10,572 bases of DNA from an uncultured Oscillospiraceae bacterium (GTDB taxonomy: Bacteria > Bacillota > Clostridia > Oscillospirales > Oscillospiraceae), in contig CAJUQN010000093.1 of assembly GCA_910588625.1 (NCBI GenBank), positions 1-10,572 on the forward strand. The letters run 5' to 3'. Position 1 is the first letter of the stretch; each line of letters begins with the position of its first letter. This document shows positions 1-5,393 of the stretch, in pieces. Made by a program: the position numbers and the translations under genes. The notes below the pieces were generated by a model that did not search any database, was not told where the DNA came from, and saw nothing but the letters and a program-made list of their open reading frames with translations.

Positions 1-1
1 A

Positions 2-85
2 AGAATTGAACTTTCTAATGGAAAAGTTATTTGGCCAATTTATTCTTCCCCCAATGATGCACCTCTGCAAACTTCTACCCACTGA
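2..85 (+). CDS. 3' end of an unrecognised gene
   Basis: An open frame enters from the left edge and stops at TGA 83-85, giving 27 residues that end in ...PLQTSTH. The composition is AT-rich and reads like coding sequence, with no stops and mixed residues, but it is too short to name a family. The start lies outside the window. It is followed directly by the first copy of the GCCCAAC/hairpin repeat, the same arrangement as at the end of the gene at 1662-1985. Chance open frame remains possible at this length. Confidence 0.35.
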   Translation, partial: RIELSNGKVIWPIYSSPNDAPLQTSTH

Positions 86-160
86 CACAACGGCGCAGTA
101 ATGCCCAACAAGGCCAGGGAAAGGGTAGCCCCCTCCTGGCCTCGCTGCAAGCCCGTTACC
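83..160 (+). repeat. GCCCAAC/hairpin repeat, copy 1
   Basis: The segment starts at the stop codon of the preceding frame, carries GCCCAAC at 103-109 and then a hairpin with perfect 8-base arms AGGCCAGG (111-118) and CCTGGCCT (135-142), followed by CGCT. A diverged copy at about 1993-2065 shares the order ACxGACA, GCG, GCCCAAC, GGCC, hairpin and CTCGCT. The arms differ in sequence between the copies while both still pair. The stretch from here to 326 is GC-rich with no gene I can support; an overlapping 62-codon frame at 101-289 lacks a ribosome site and looks like read-through of the repeat. Confidence 0.5.
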
Positions 161-326
161 CTTGCGCCGCGCTCCCGTTCCGGCTCTCGTCTGCGCCGGT
201 TCGGCATACGCACTCCAGGAAAAAGCTCCCGCCGCTTTGTGGCGTCGAGCAAAAATGGCGCAAATCATTGGTATCAAGATGATTGGTGAAATGTCTACGC
301 CCAAACAATTAAGTGGAGGTACAGCC

Positions 327-899
327 ATGTCTCCGAAAACTATTGGAATACTTTCTGTTGCAGGTATGTGTGTCTTTGTCGGTGCTTGTTACCTTGTCGG
401 TCATATGCTAATTCTTTATCTGTTGTTCGCTGCTGCGGTGCTTCTGGGACCGGTTTTGTTCTTGGTAGGATTGTACAAGCTATACGCCCGTCTTTCTAAA
501 CGACTGCGATGCAAAGAGGAAACCCAGGGGTATATTGTGGATTATATCCTCAGTCCATGGAAGTACGCAAACCCACACAGGCGCCTCCACCATAGAAGCC
601 GCACCTATTATTACCGCTGGTTCCCTGTGGTTGAATATGAAGTGGATGGACAGCGGTTGCGGCAGAAAAACAAAGTTAGTTTTCTAACTGCATCCGATGA
701 ACGCCCGGCAGAACGTATGACGCCCCTTCGATACGACCCAAAGCATCCAAAACGGTTCTATCTGCCTGAAGGCCCTAATGAGTTTTCGTCATCTGGTTGG
801 ATTTCTACTGTACTCTTTCTTTTTGTCGGCGGGATGTTCATACCTTTTTCTGCTTTGGCTATTCTTTTCTTTGCCGGTTGGATAACAGGAAACCTGTGA
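327..899 (+). CDS. DUF3592-like membrane protein
   Basis: This encodes a 190-aa protein. ATG 327 is chosen because GGAGG lies 7 bases upstream; the frame stays open further 5' but that part runs through the repeat region. Two hydrophobic segments lie near the N-terminus (about residues 5-25 and 30-52), then a polar domain of about 100 residues, then a C-terminal hydrophobic segment (about 160-185). The polar domain contains YYYRWFPVVEYEVDG and later PLRYDPKHPKRFYLP. A PVVxYxVDG strand followed by a YDPxxP strand, flanked by membrane helices, is the typical layout of DUF3592 proteins, whose function is not established. The family call is from memory. No partner genes are recognisable nearby, and it appears to be accessory cargo. 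Confidence 0.6.
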   Translation: MSPKTIGILSVAGMCVFVGACYLVGHMLILYLLFAAAVLLGPVLFLVGLYKLYARLSKRLRCKEETQGYIVDYILSPWKYANPHRRLHHRSRTYYYRWFPVVEYEVDGQRLRQKNKVSFLTASDERPAERMTPLRYDPKHPKRFYLPEGPNEFSSSGWISTVLFLFVGGMFIPFSALAILFFAGWITGNL

Positions 900-1105
900 T
901 GCGAATCAAGAGTAGAAAAGGGTAGACAAACAGCGCAAAAGAGCGGAGAATGTAAGTATGTGGCAAACAAATCTCATAAGGCTCTATTGCGCTGTCTGTG
1001 ATAATAGTATATCTGCTGTATCGGCCCATAAAATTCATGCGCCCCCAAAAGGCAAGACAAGAAGAACAGCGGCTTTTGTCCCATCAGCTTTATAAAGGGC
1101 AAAGT
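900..1105 (+). other. intergenic stretch with a possible 45-codon ORF
   Basis: Two overlapping open frames run through here: one at 958-1095, with a GGAG 9 bases before its ATG, and the 5' extension of the next gene from 998. Neither resembles a family I know. The smaller one encodes a 45-aa product with a CAVC pair and a basic C-terminal half. I treat both as unproven. No GCCCAAC repeat copy and no clear terminator was found after the DUF3592-like gene. Confidence 0.2.
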
Positions 1106-1492
1106 ATGATGAGTAATGTGCATGACAATCTGAAACGCTTACTTCCCGGCTTTCCCATTTCTGAAAATACTGAACAGATAAGAATAGTTCATCCTAATGA
1201 TGTGCCAGCTGAATACGAAGTAATAATCAAAAAGAACGGTAGTAGTTATTATCTTTTTGCAAAGTACCGGGGTAGCACTACGTTCTTTACCAGTGTCTTA
1301 ACCTCAAATGAAGCTACTGTTGGTGCATATTTTCTTGCCGATAAGCATTTGAAGTGTAATCCTAAACCTCTTCATAAATGGATTAGGAAGGACATCTTAT
1401 ATTATCAAAAATGGCTGTCTAAAAAAATGAGATGTCCACTAAACCTTGAAGCAATAGAAAACTTGTATATAGAGATTTGGGAATTGCGTTGA
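1106..1492 (+). CDS. hypothetical protein, 128 aa
   Basis: I do not recognise this protein. ATG 1106 is chosen because AAAGGG lies 6 bases upstream; a second ATG follows at once at 1109. The frame extends 36 codons further upstream, but those codons have no ribosome site. The product is soluble and basic toward the C-terminus, with a central segment (about residues 36-65) that alternates like beta strands (YEVIIKKNGSSYYLFAKYRG) and an amphipathic C-terminal half rich in Lys, Trp and Leu. No signal peptide, membrane segment or catalytic motif is visible. Base composition is clearly more AT-rich than the ohyA and helicase regions, which fits horizontally acquired cargo. Confidence 0.5.
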   Translation: MMSNVHDNLKRLLPGFPISENTEQIRIVHPNDVPAEYEVIIKKNGSSYYLFAKYRGSTTFFTSVLTSNEATVGAYFLADKHLKCNPKPLHKWIRKDILYYQKWLSKKMRCPLNLEAIENLYIEIWELR

Positions 1493-1494
1493 AA

Positions 1495-1607
1495 ATCCAT
1501 TTGCATAGAAATTGCTTCCGCTTGAAGTAGCCGAAAACAGTGAGGCCGGTGTTGCCCATGCGTACCTCTGTCACACAGGCCAGGTAGAGGTTGCTGTTTT
1601 GAAATTC
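1495..1607 (-). pseudogene. possible remnant coding fragment, minus strand
   Basis: Between two plus-strand genes the minus strand holds about 37 codons without a stop. The residues read like protein, for example NLYLACVTEVRMGNTGLTV and then FGYFKRK. An in-frame TAA lies immediately 5' of the fragment and there is no start codon with a ribosome site. GC content rises here compared with the flanking AT-rich genes. It may be a piece of a disrupted gene, perhaps of the conjugative element, but I cannot assign a family. It could also be chance. Confidence 0.25.
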
Positions 1608-1617
1608 TTAATATAAT
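1591..1617 (+). promoter_or_regulatory. candidate sigma-A promoter for the 1662 gene
   Basis: A perfect TATAAT lies at 1612-1617, with TTGCTG at 1591-1596 as a possible -35 box. The 15-base spacing is short, so the -10 box is the stronger part of the call. It sits 45 bases before the start of the next gene. Confidence 0.4.
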
Positions 1618-1661
1618 GAAATGTCAGTTGGCAATAAAACAGAAGGAGAAATCTTACCAAA

Positions 1662-1985
1662 ATGAAAATGCAGCATTTGCTTGTCGAAGGATATTGCGAC
1701 GGAGCGATAGGTAAAGAAATTCACCCATGTGAAAATACATTTAAGCTGGGAATATACTGTTTTAAGTGTTCGCAGTTTAGCTTTTGTGAATGTCCGAATG
1801 AAATTGCAATATCTGGAGAAAGTGGTTTGATTGAATACGACGAGGATTGTATTGGATTTGGGGGTAATATGGAACCAGACACCTTACAAGATAGGGACAA
1901 GCGCATTTCTTTATGGAGAAGTATTTGCCGAAGAAAAATAAGAGAAGCCTATGATGAATATATCTCAGTTTTTAAGGCGCATTAA
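1662..1985 (+). CDS. hypothetical Cys-containing protein, 107 aa
   Basis: The family is not recognised. ATG 1662 is the first start in the frame. An AAGGAGA site at 1643-1649 lies about 12 bases upstream, somewhat far; ATG 1668 would be farther still. The product has cysteines at residues 12, 23, 33, 36, 42 and 44, including a CxxC and a CxC, within the first half (YCFKCSQFSFCECP). This hints at metal binding or disulfides but is no known finger. The acidic middle is followed by a basic helix-prone C-terminus (residues 75-107). The gene has its own promoter-like TATAAT upstream and is followed directly by repeat copy 2. AT-rich composition suggests transferred cargo. Confidence 0.5.
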   Translation: MKMQHLLVEGYCDGAIGKEIHPCENTFKLGIYCFKCSQFSFCECPNEIAISGESGLIEYDEDCIGFGGNMEPDTLQDRDKRISLWRSICRRKIREAYDEYISVFKAH

Positions 1986-1992
1986 GGCAATG

Positions 1993-2065
1993 TCCACCGA
2001 CAGAACAGCGTCACAATAGTGCCCAACGAGGCCGGGGGGGAGTGTAGTCCTTCCCGCCCTCGCTC
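1993..2065 (+). repeat. GCCCAAC/hairpin repeat, copy 2
   Basis: This is the second copy of the element at 83-160. It starts a few bases after a stop codon (TAA 1983-1985), has GCCCAAC at 2021-2027 and a hairpin with 9-base arms at 2028-2036 (GAGGCCGGG) and 2053-2061 (CCCGCCCTC), with one mismatch. The loop differs from copy 1. An open frame of 71 codons starts inside it at 2019, and its first residues resemble those of the frame in copy 1. I regard both as products of the shared repeat rather than as genes. Confidence 0.5.
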
Positions 2066-2091
2066 CGTAAAACCTTTCTCGCCATGTTATG

Positions 2092-2154
2092 GCTTGCCAG
2101 AGAATGAAGCTGTGGCGGTAGGGGGATTTTACGGGGGTGCGCTACTTGGCAAGC
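2092..2154. repeat. inverted repeat flanking G-rich segment; oriT-like candidate
   Basis: Perfect 8-base arms GCTTGCCA (2092-2099) and TGGCAAGC (2147-2154) enclose about 47 bases. On the minus strand the right part reads AAGTAGCGCACCCCCGTAAA. This loosely recalls nick regions of Gram-positive mobilisation systems, which have a GTGCGCCC-type core, but the match is imperfect. Position next to a relaxase remnant is consistent with an origin of transfer; this is inference only. Confidence 0.3.
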
Positions 2155-2155
2155 A

Positions 2156-2179
2156 GGGCATTTGTATATACAAATGCCC
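2156..2179. repeat. perfect 24-bp palindrome
   Basis: The 12 bases at 2156-2167 (GGGCATTTGTAT) are followed immediately by their exact reverse complement to 2179, with no loop. A loopless palindrome favours a dimeric protein-binding site or a resolution/processing site over a transcription terminator. It is the first of a series of inverted repeats that continues to 2422. Confidence 0.75.
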
Positions 2180-2217
2180 GAAACAGACATCCAGCGTTGC
2201 CGCCGGATGTCTGTTTC
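2180..2217. repeat. 13-bp-stem hairpin
   Basis: Arms GAAACAGACATCC (2180-2192) and its complement (2205-2217) enclose a 12-base loop. No T-run follows on either strand, so it is unlikely to be a simple terminator. It abuts the palindrome at 2156-2179 with no spacing. Confidence 0.75.
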
Positions 2218-2225
2218 TCTGCTTG

Positions 2226-2372
2226 TTGGGGTAGCACCCCAAACCCCTTGAACAGCCCCGTGGCCGGGGCTGGCTGCGCGTTCGGTTCCCGAACGCTGTT
2301 GTCCCTGCTTTGCAGGGACAGGCGGGGCTTGCGCCCCTTGTGGAGCCGGAAACGGCAGTCTCTGCGTTTCCG
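2226..2372. repeat. cluster of five or six short hairpins
   Basis: Successive inverted repeats with small loops occur at 2226-2232/2236-2242 (TTGGGGT), 2253-2260/2265-2272 (CAGCCCCG), 2278-2285/2289-2296 (GCGTTCGG), 2300-2308/2312-2320 (TGTCCCTGC) and 2346-2353/2365-2372 (CCGGAAAC). A weaker one, GGGGC, lies at 2324-2328/2333-2337. The hairpins fill the space between repeat copy 2 and the terminator of the relaxase-fusion gene, with no gene on either strand that I can support. Such density suggests a region used as single-stranded DNA or bound by element proteins. Confidence 0.6.
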
Positions 2373-2422
2373 GGAAAAAGAAAAAAGCGGGACTGGCCTA
2401 CATCCCTGTAAGCCAGCCCCGC
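2373..2422 (-). terminator. rho-independent terminator of the CHC2/relaxase chimera
   Basis: On the minus strand a 16-base stem with two mismatches (2407-2422 with 2387-2402, loop at 2403-2406) is followed by a T-rich tract corresponding to the A-rich bases 2375-2386. It begins 5 bases after the stop codon of the gene ending at 2428. The structure is a strong intrinsic terminator. Confidence 0.85.
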
Positions 2423-2427
2423 CAAGA

Positions 2428-3138
2428 TCATCTGTGCGGATCGGTGCGCTGTTCCTCCTTGCGCTGCTCCTCCATAGCCGCCTGTTCCTTCTCTTTTTCC
2501 AGAAGGACAGCCGCCACTTTCTGTGCCACAAGGTACTCCTGCATCTCCGTCCTTGCCTTTCGGTACGCCGGATAAGCCGCCCGTTTCTGTTCCAGAAGCT
2601 GGGCATACTCGGCGTTCAACTCCTTGACACGGGGGAGTTTTTTCAAGCCGAGTTGTTCAAAAGCCTCCTTCGCCGCCTTGTGGAGCGTGATGGCCTCCCG
2701 ATGCCCCTCAAGGAATTTTTTGCTGTACCCTGCCTTGCGGTAGGCCACATAGACCTCCCTGGTCTTGGAGTAGTTGATGATGTGCTTTTTCAGAGCGGCG
2801 ATCTCCTGCATCCGCTGCTCCGCCGCCTTGATGGAATCCCCCAGACCGCCCCATTGGGTGACTGCCGCATCCGCCCTCGCCGCCAGTTCGTCAAAGCTGT
2901 CGATCTCGTTCTCCTGCAAAAAGCACATGACCTGTGCCATCTGTTTCAGGTTAAAGAGCGTTGCCCACCGCTGGTATCCAGCGCCCTTCCCCTCGTTCAG
3001 CTTATCCACTTTCATGCTGGGCGTTCGGTCATCGTGGAACGGACAGCAGGCCATGCCGTTGCGCTTGACCTCGATCCCGTAATGCTCCGCCGCCGCTATT
3101 GTTGGTACGGCGTCCTTGACCGCTTCAAATAAATTCAT
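2428..3138 (-). CDS. chimera: CHC2 primase-like N-terminus fused to relaxase C-terminus
   Basis: This encodes a 236-aa protein. ATG 3138 is chosen because AAAGGGGG lies about 7 bases upstream. Residues 1-45 (MNLFEAVKDAV..., then CCPFHDDRTPSMKVD) match the start of ICE-borne CHC2 zinc-finger primase-like proteins. The following CxxC half of the zinc site, expected just after PSMKVD, is missing. From about residue 46 (KLNEGKGAGYQRW) to the end, the sequence is the helical C-terminal region of Firmicutes MobA-type relaxases (FNLKQMAQ, then INYSKTREVYVAYRKAGYS). Such relaxases usually carry HxHxH catalytic domains of several hundred residues upstream, and these are absent. The joint is in frame at about 2998-3010. 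Neither zinc binding nor nicking should survive. A terminator follows immediately. Family assignments are from memory of these ICE proteins. Confidence 0.75.
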   Translation of the reverse strand: MNLFEAVKDAVPTIAAAEHYGIEVKRNGMACCPFHDDRTPSMKVDKLNEGKGAGYQRWATLFNLKQMAQVMCFLQENEIDSFDELAARADAAVTQWGGLGDSIKAAEQRMQEIAALKKHIINYSKTREVYVAYRKAGYSKKFLEGHREAITLHKAAKEAFEQLGLKKLPRVKELNAEYAQLLEQKRAAYPAYRKARTEMQEYLVAQKVAAVLLEKEKEQAAMEEQRKEEQRTDPHR

Positions 3139-3173
3139 TGTCATGCCCCCTTTCCCGGTATGTAAAAGGGGCG

Positions 3174-3202
3174 AAAAAAGAAGGAGCGGCAATCGCCGTT
3201 CC
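3174..3202 (-). terminator. probable intrinsic terminator
   Basis: On the minus strand an 8-base stem (3195-3202 with 3183-3190, one A-C mismatch, 4-base loop) is followed by TTCTTTTTT (3182-3174). It separates the 58-aa gene ending at 3231 from the chimera starting at 3138. Confidence 0.55.
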
Positions 3203-3230
3203 CTCCTGTGCGCTGGTTATGGAATTGTCT

Positions 3231-3407
3231 TTATCCGCAGAGTTCTATATCGCCGCCCTCCCGTGAAAGCAGACTGCCCAGAAAATCCGCCGCCTCACTC
3301 ATACGGTCATGCTCGTTCCCATAGGTCCACTCAGTCACGGTATTGCCGTACATCTGCTCCCGCATCCAGTCAAGCAGGACCTTCGTCTCGTTCTTCGGGA
3401 AATCCAT
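3231..3407 (-). CDS. small conserved-looking ICE protein, 58 aa
   Basis: ATG 3407 has AAAGGA 9 bases upstream. The frame is open further 5', but that part overlaps the preceding gene. The product begins MDFPKNETKVLLDWMREQMY and is acidic and soluble, with no known catalytic motif. It lies 22 bases after the stop of the frameshifted membrane-protein gene and before the CHC2 start, so it was probably part of the same minus-strand ICE operon. I recall similar small proteins beside CHC2-type genes in Clostridia elements but know no function. The codon pattern is typical of the GC-rich element. Confidence 0.55.
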   Translation of the reverse strand: MDFPKNETKVLLDWMREQMYGNTVTEWTYGNEHDRMSEAADFLGSLLSREGGDIELCG

Positions 3408-3429
3408 CTTCGCACATCCTTTCAAAGAT

Positions 3430-3706
3430 TTATGAGTGGAGGAAAGCCCCAAGGCTGCCGGCCCACTCCCCAGCCAGTTCCACCAGGAGCATGGCGGAGA
3501 ACTGGAGCGCCACGCAGACCGCCTCCACGCCGAACAGGATCGCCACATTCAGCCAGTCCCGGACGCACACCTGATAGATGCCGCAGGCCAGCACCACCAG
3601 CATGAACAGCCCGACAACATAGGCGGAGAGGTTGGATGCCAGCCTGCCTACAACATGGCATCAGGGGGAGCGCCAGCAGTTTCAAAGGGAGTTTCAGAAG
3701 CCTCAT
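3430..3706 (-). pseudogene. frameshifted small membrane protein of the conjugative element
   Basis: From ATG 3706 (AAAGGATGG about 8 bases upstream) the frame reads MRLLKLPLKLLALPLM. The hydrophobic reading then continues in another frame (VVGRLASNLSAYVVGLFMLV, further on WLNVAILFGVEAVCVALQF) to a TAA at 3430-3432. The switch lies at about 3652-3662 and needs one inserted base or two lost. Joined, the product would be about 91 residues with two or three membrane helices. This resembles the small membrane proteins, such as the CD1845 family, found in the transfer regions of Clostridia ICEs; the exact family is uncertain. As written, the original start frame runs on into unrelated residues with no membrane character. 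It may be a true pseudogene or a sequencing error. Confidence 0.6.
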
Positions 3707-3819
3707 ATCCGTTTCCATCCTTTCCTGTTTCCTGAGTACAGTTTACCGCGCCGGCCCACTGTCCGGCAAGGATGCCGGGTATGTAGAGATTTACAATAGC
3801 AGAAATTGTCTGAATGTGC

Positions 3820-3848
3820 TTGAGATTGATGCTGAAAACTGTTATAAT
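3820..3848 (+). promoter_or_regulatory. sigma-A promoter of the lipoprotein gene
   Basis: TTGAGA (3820-3825) and a perfect TATAAT (3843-3848) are separated by 17 bases. The start codon of the lipoprotein lies 54 bases downstream. The ICE remnant's minus-strand material appears to end upstream of it, between about 3740 and 3810, so the lipoprotein unit brings its own promoter. The rest of 3707-3902 shows no gene I can support. Confidence 0.75.
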
Positions 3849-3902
3849 CACTTCCGATACCACCTAATGCAACAACACTCTAAGCGAAAGGGAGTGGTGC
3901 TT

Positions 3903-4940
3903 ATGAAGCAACTTGTTCGGATACTGTCTGTAGTGTTGGCTTTGACTTTTTTAATGCTCTGTCTCACATCCTGTACGGGACATCAGATGTCCCAAATTCA
4001 AGGCTTCTTGAACAGTTTTTCAGAACATACAGACCTGGTTGAAGACGGGGAATATAAGCCTTTCAATGTCCCAAGGATGACGATGGAAAAGCTGATGGAG
4101 TACGTCGAAGATGAGAATATTGACATAATCTACGAGGCGTTTTCCCCGGCTGTGAAGGAAGAAACGGACGATCTCTATGAAAAGATCCGGGAGTTTATGC
4201 GCTTTTACGAAAATACGGTTACATCCTGGGAGTATACCAGTGGGTCTCAGCCCGGAAAACGCATCAATGGAGTTGTGCTTGTAACACAGACTATTTTTAA
4301 TGACTTTTTCGCGGACAACGGAACCTATAGATGCGATTTTAGCGATGTGACAAGAAGCACGGAACAACCGGAAACGGTAGGCATTTCCAGTATCATGCTT
4401 TATCCGGAGGAACTAAGTCCGGAGTACGCTCCCAAGAAACCATCGGGCATTTATATCGTTTATCGGGTGGAGGATATCCCGGAAGATATCTCCATTGGGC
4501 TGTCCTCCCTGGAGACACTGATGGAGCTTTCGCAGGCAGAAAACACGGATGGCATCTACGAAATGTTTTCTCTGACAGCAAATAGGAATGCCAAAGGGTT
4601 ACAAGAAAAAACATCAGAATTGTTGAGCTTTTTGTTCGAGCGCGTTACCGCCTGGGAGCCATACACATGGACCCGAAATGTAGAGAAGTTTGATGAGGAC
4701 AGTGCCACAACACAGGAAATGTTCTTCTATCTCCATACAGACGATGGGTTGTATCGTTGCGATATCCGAGAGGTACTGGAAAGCACTAATCAAGAGGATG
4801 TCGGTTTTTCCAGCATTTCGATTTTTCCCGCACTGTACCCCGGAGAGAAGCCAGCATACGAAGATGATGTCTATAAAGGATACTGCACCTGGGGCCGGGA
4901 GAATATGGGCATTTCTATTGTGTATCAACAAGAAGATTAA
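3903..4940 (+). CDS. lipoprotein with two tandem DUF5104-like domains
   Basis: This encodes a 345-aa protein. ATG 3903 has AAAGGGAG 8 bases upstream. A lipoprotein signal peptide is clear: a basic start, a hydrophobic run, and lipobox LTSC with Cys24 as the modified residue, so the protein should be anchored outside the membrane. Two copies of one domain follow at about residues 60-188 and 203-341. Matching pairs are LMEYVEDENIDIIYEAFS/LMELSQAENTDGIYEMFS, VTSWE/VTAWE, DNGTYRCD/DDGLYRCD, VGISSIMLYP/VGFSSISIFP and GIYIVYR/GISIVYQ. Each copy resembles DUF5104, a lipoprotein domain of unknown role in Clostridia, which is usually present once as far as I recall. The gene has its own promoter and opposes the flanking ICE genes, so it is probably cargo. 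The duplication itself is seen directly; the family name is from memory. Confidence 0.75.
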   Translation: MKQLVRILSVVLALTFLMLCLTSCTGHQMSQIQGFLNSFSEHTDLVEDGEYKPFNVPRMTMEKLMEYVEDENIDIIYEAFSPAVKEETDDLYEKIREFMRFYENTVTSWEYTSGSQPGKRINGVVLVTQTIFNDFFADNGTYRCDFSDVTRSTEQPETVGISSIMLYPEELSPEYAPKKPSGIYIVYRVEDIPEDISIGLSSLETLMELSQAENTDGIYEMFSLTANRNAKGLQEKTSELLSFLFERVTAWEPYTWTRNVEKFDEDSATTQEMFFYLHTDDGLYRCDIREVLESTNQEDVGFSSISIFPALYPGEKPAYEDDVYKGYCTWGRENMGISIVYQQED

Positions 4941-5009
4941 GCCGACTAAATATCCATCAGTGGATAGTTGATCTTTTTGCTGCCATATAGCGGAAAACAA
5001 CGAGTATGT

Positions 5010-5037
5010 AGAGGACGCGGATCATTCTGCGTCCTCT
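5010..5037. terminator. hairpin between convergent genes, possible terminator
   Basis: A perfect 9-base stem AGAGGACGC (5010-5018) pairs with GCGTCCTCT (5029-5037) around a 10-base loop. It lies 70 bases after the lipoprotein stop and about 27 bases past the MobC stop on the other strand. The T-run on either side is poor. A second weak hairpin with a T5 tract lies at 4951-4977. Either could end lipoprotein transcription. Confidence 0.45.
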
Positions 5038-5063
5038 TGCTATGCTTTAGAAGCCTATGCCAT

Positions 5064-5393
5064 TCAGCGGATATTGGCAAGATGGGCAAGGGACTGTCTG
5101 GACAATTCCCATATCTCCTCCAGCCGGGAGCGCAGGTCCTCAATGTCGGCGGCGTAGACGCTCCCGGTCTCGTTCGCCCTCTTTGCGTACTGGTTCAGAT
5201 TGTTGCTGCACCGCTGGAGCAGGACGATGAGCTGGCGCACCTCTGCTAAATCCAGCCTCACACAGATACCGTCCAGCGCCATCTTTCGGATATAGGCGCT
5301 CATGTTCAGGATGCCGGCCTCCTCCATTTTGGCCTGAATCCGCTCTTTATCCGCATCCGAGATACGGACCAATAATTGCTTTTCCTTTTTCAT
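5064..5393 (-). CDS. mobC: MobC-like relaxosome accessory protein
   Basis: This encodes a 109-aa protein. ATG 5393 shares one base with the TGA of the helicase gene (TGATG), which indicates translational coupling; GTG 5396 is a possible alternative start. The N-terminus (MKKEKQLLVRISDADKERIQ, then MSAYIRKMALDG) has the strand plus two helices of a ribbon-helix-helix DNA-binding domain at about residues 5-45. The helical C-terminus (LIVLLQRCSNNLNQYAKRAN) is the typical MobC segment. MobC-type proteins bind oriT and help the relaxase nick it. In related elements the relaxase gene follows directly. Here an ATGGC follows the stop but ends after two codons, so the relaxase is missing. The MobC gene itself looks intact. 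Confidence 0.8.
   Translation of the reverse strand: MKKEKQLLVRISDADKERIQAKMEEAGILNMSAYIRKMALDGICVRLDLAEVRQLIVLLQRCSNNLNQYAKRANETGSVYAADIEDLRSRLEEIWELSRQSLAHLANIR

Noticed and set aside
101..289. Small ORF beginning MPNKARERV, and its counterpart at 2019-2234
   Set aside because: Their similarity is explained by the shared repeat; neither has a ribosome site, and composition looks non-coding.
83..2065. True integron attC sites
   Set aside because: GCCCAAC fits one end (RYYYAAC), but no paired GTTRRRY end was found and no integrase gene is present; kept only as a cassette-like hypothesis.
2156..2372. CRISPR array
   Set aside because: The inverted repeats all differ in sequence; there are no direct repeats with regular spacers and no cas gene.
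2137..3132. Plus-strand open frame of 331 codons
   Set aside because: It runs through the hairpin array and opposite the CHC2/relaxase chimera, with no family features.
3636..3902. 5' extension of the lipoprotein frame
   Set aside because: The promoter, ribosome site and signal peptide all place the start at 3903.
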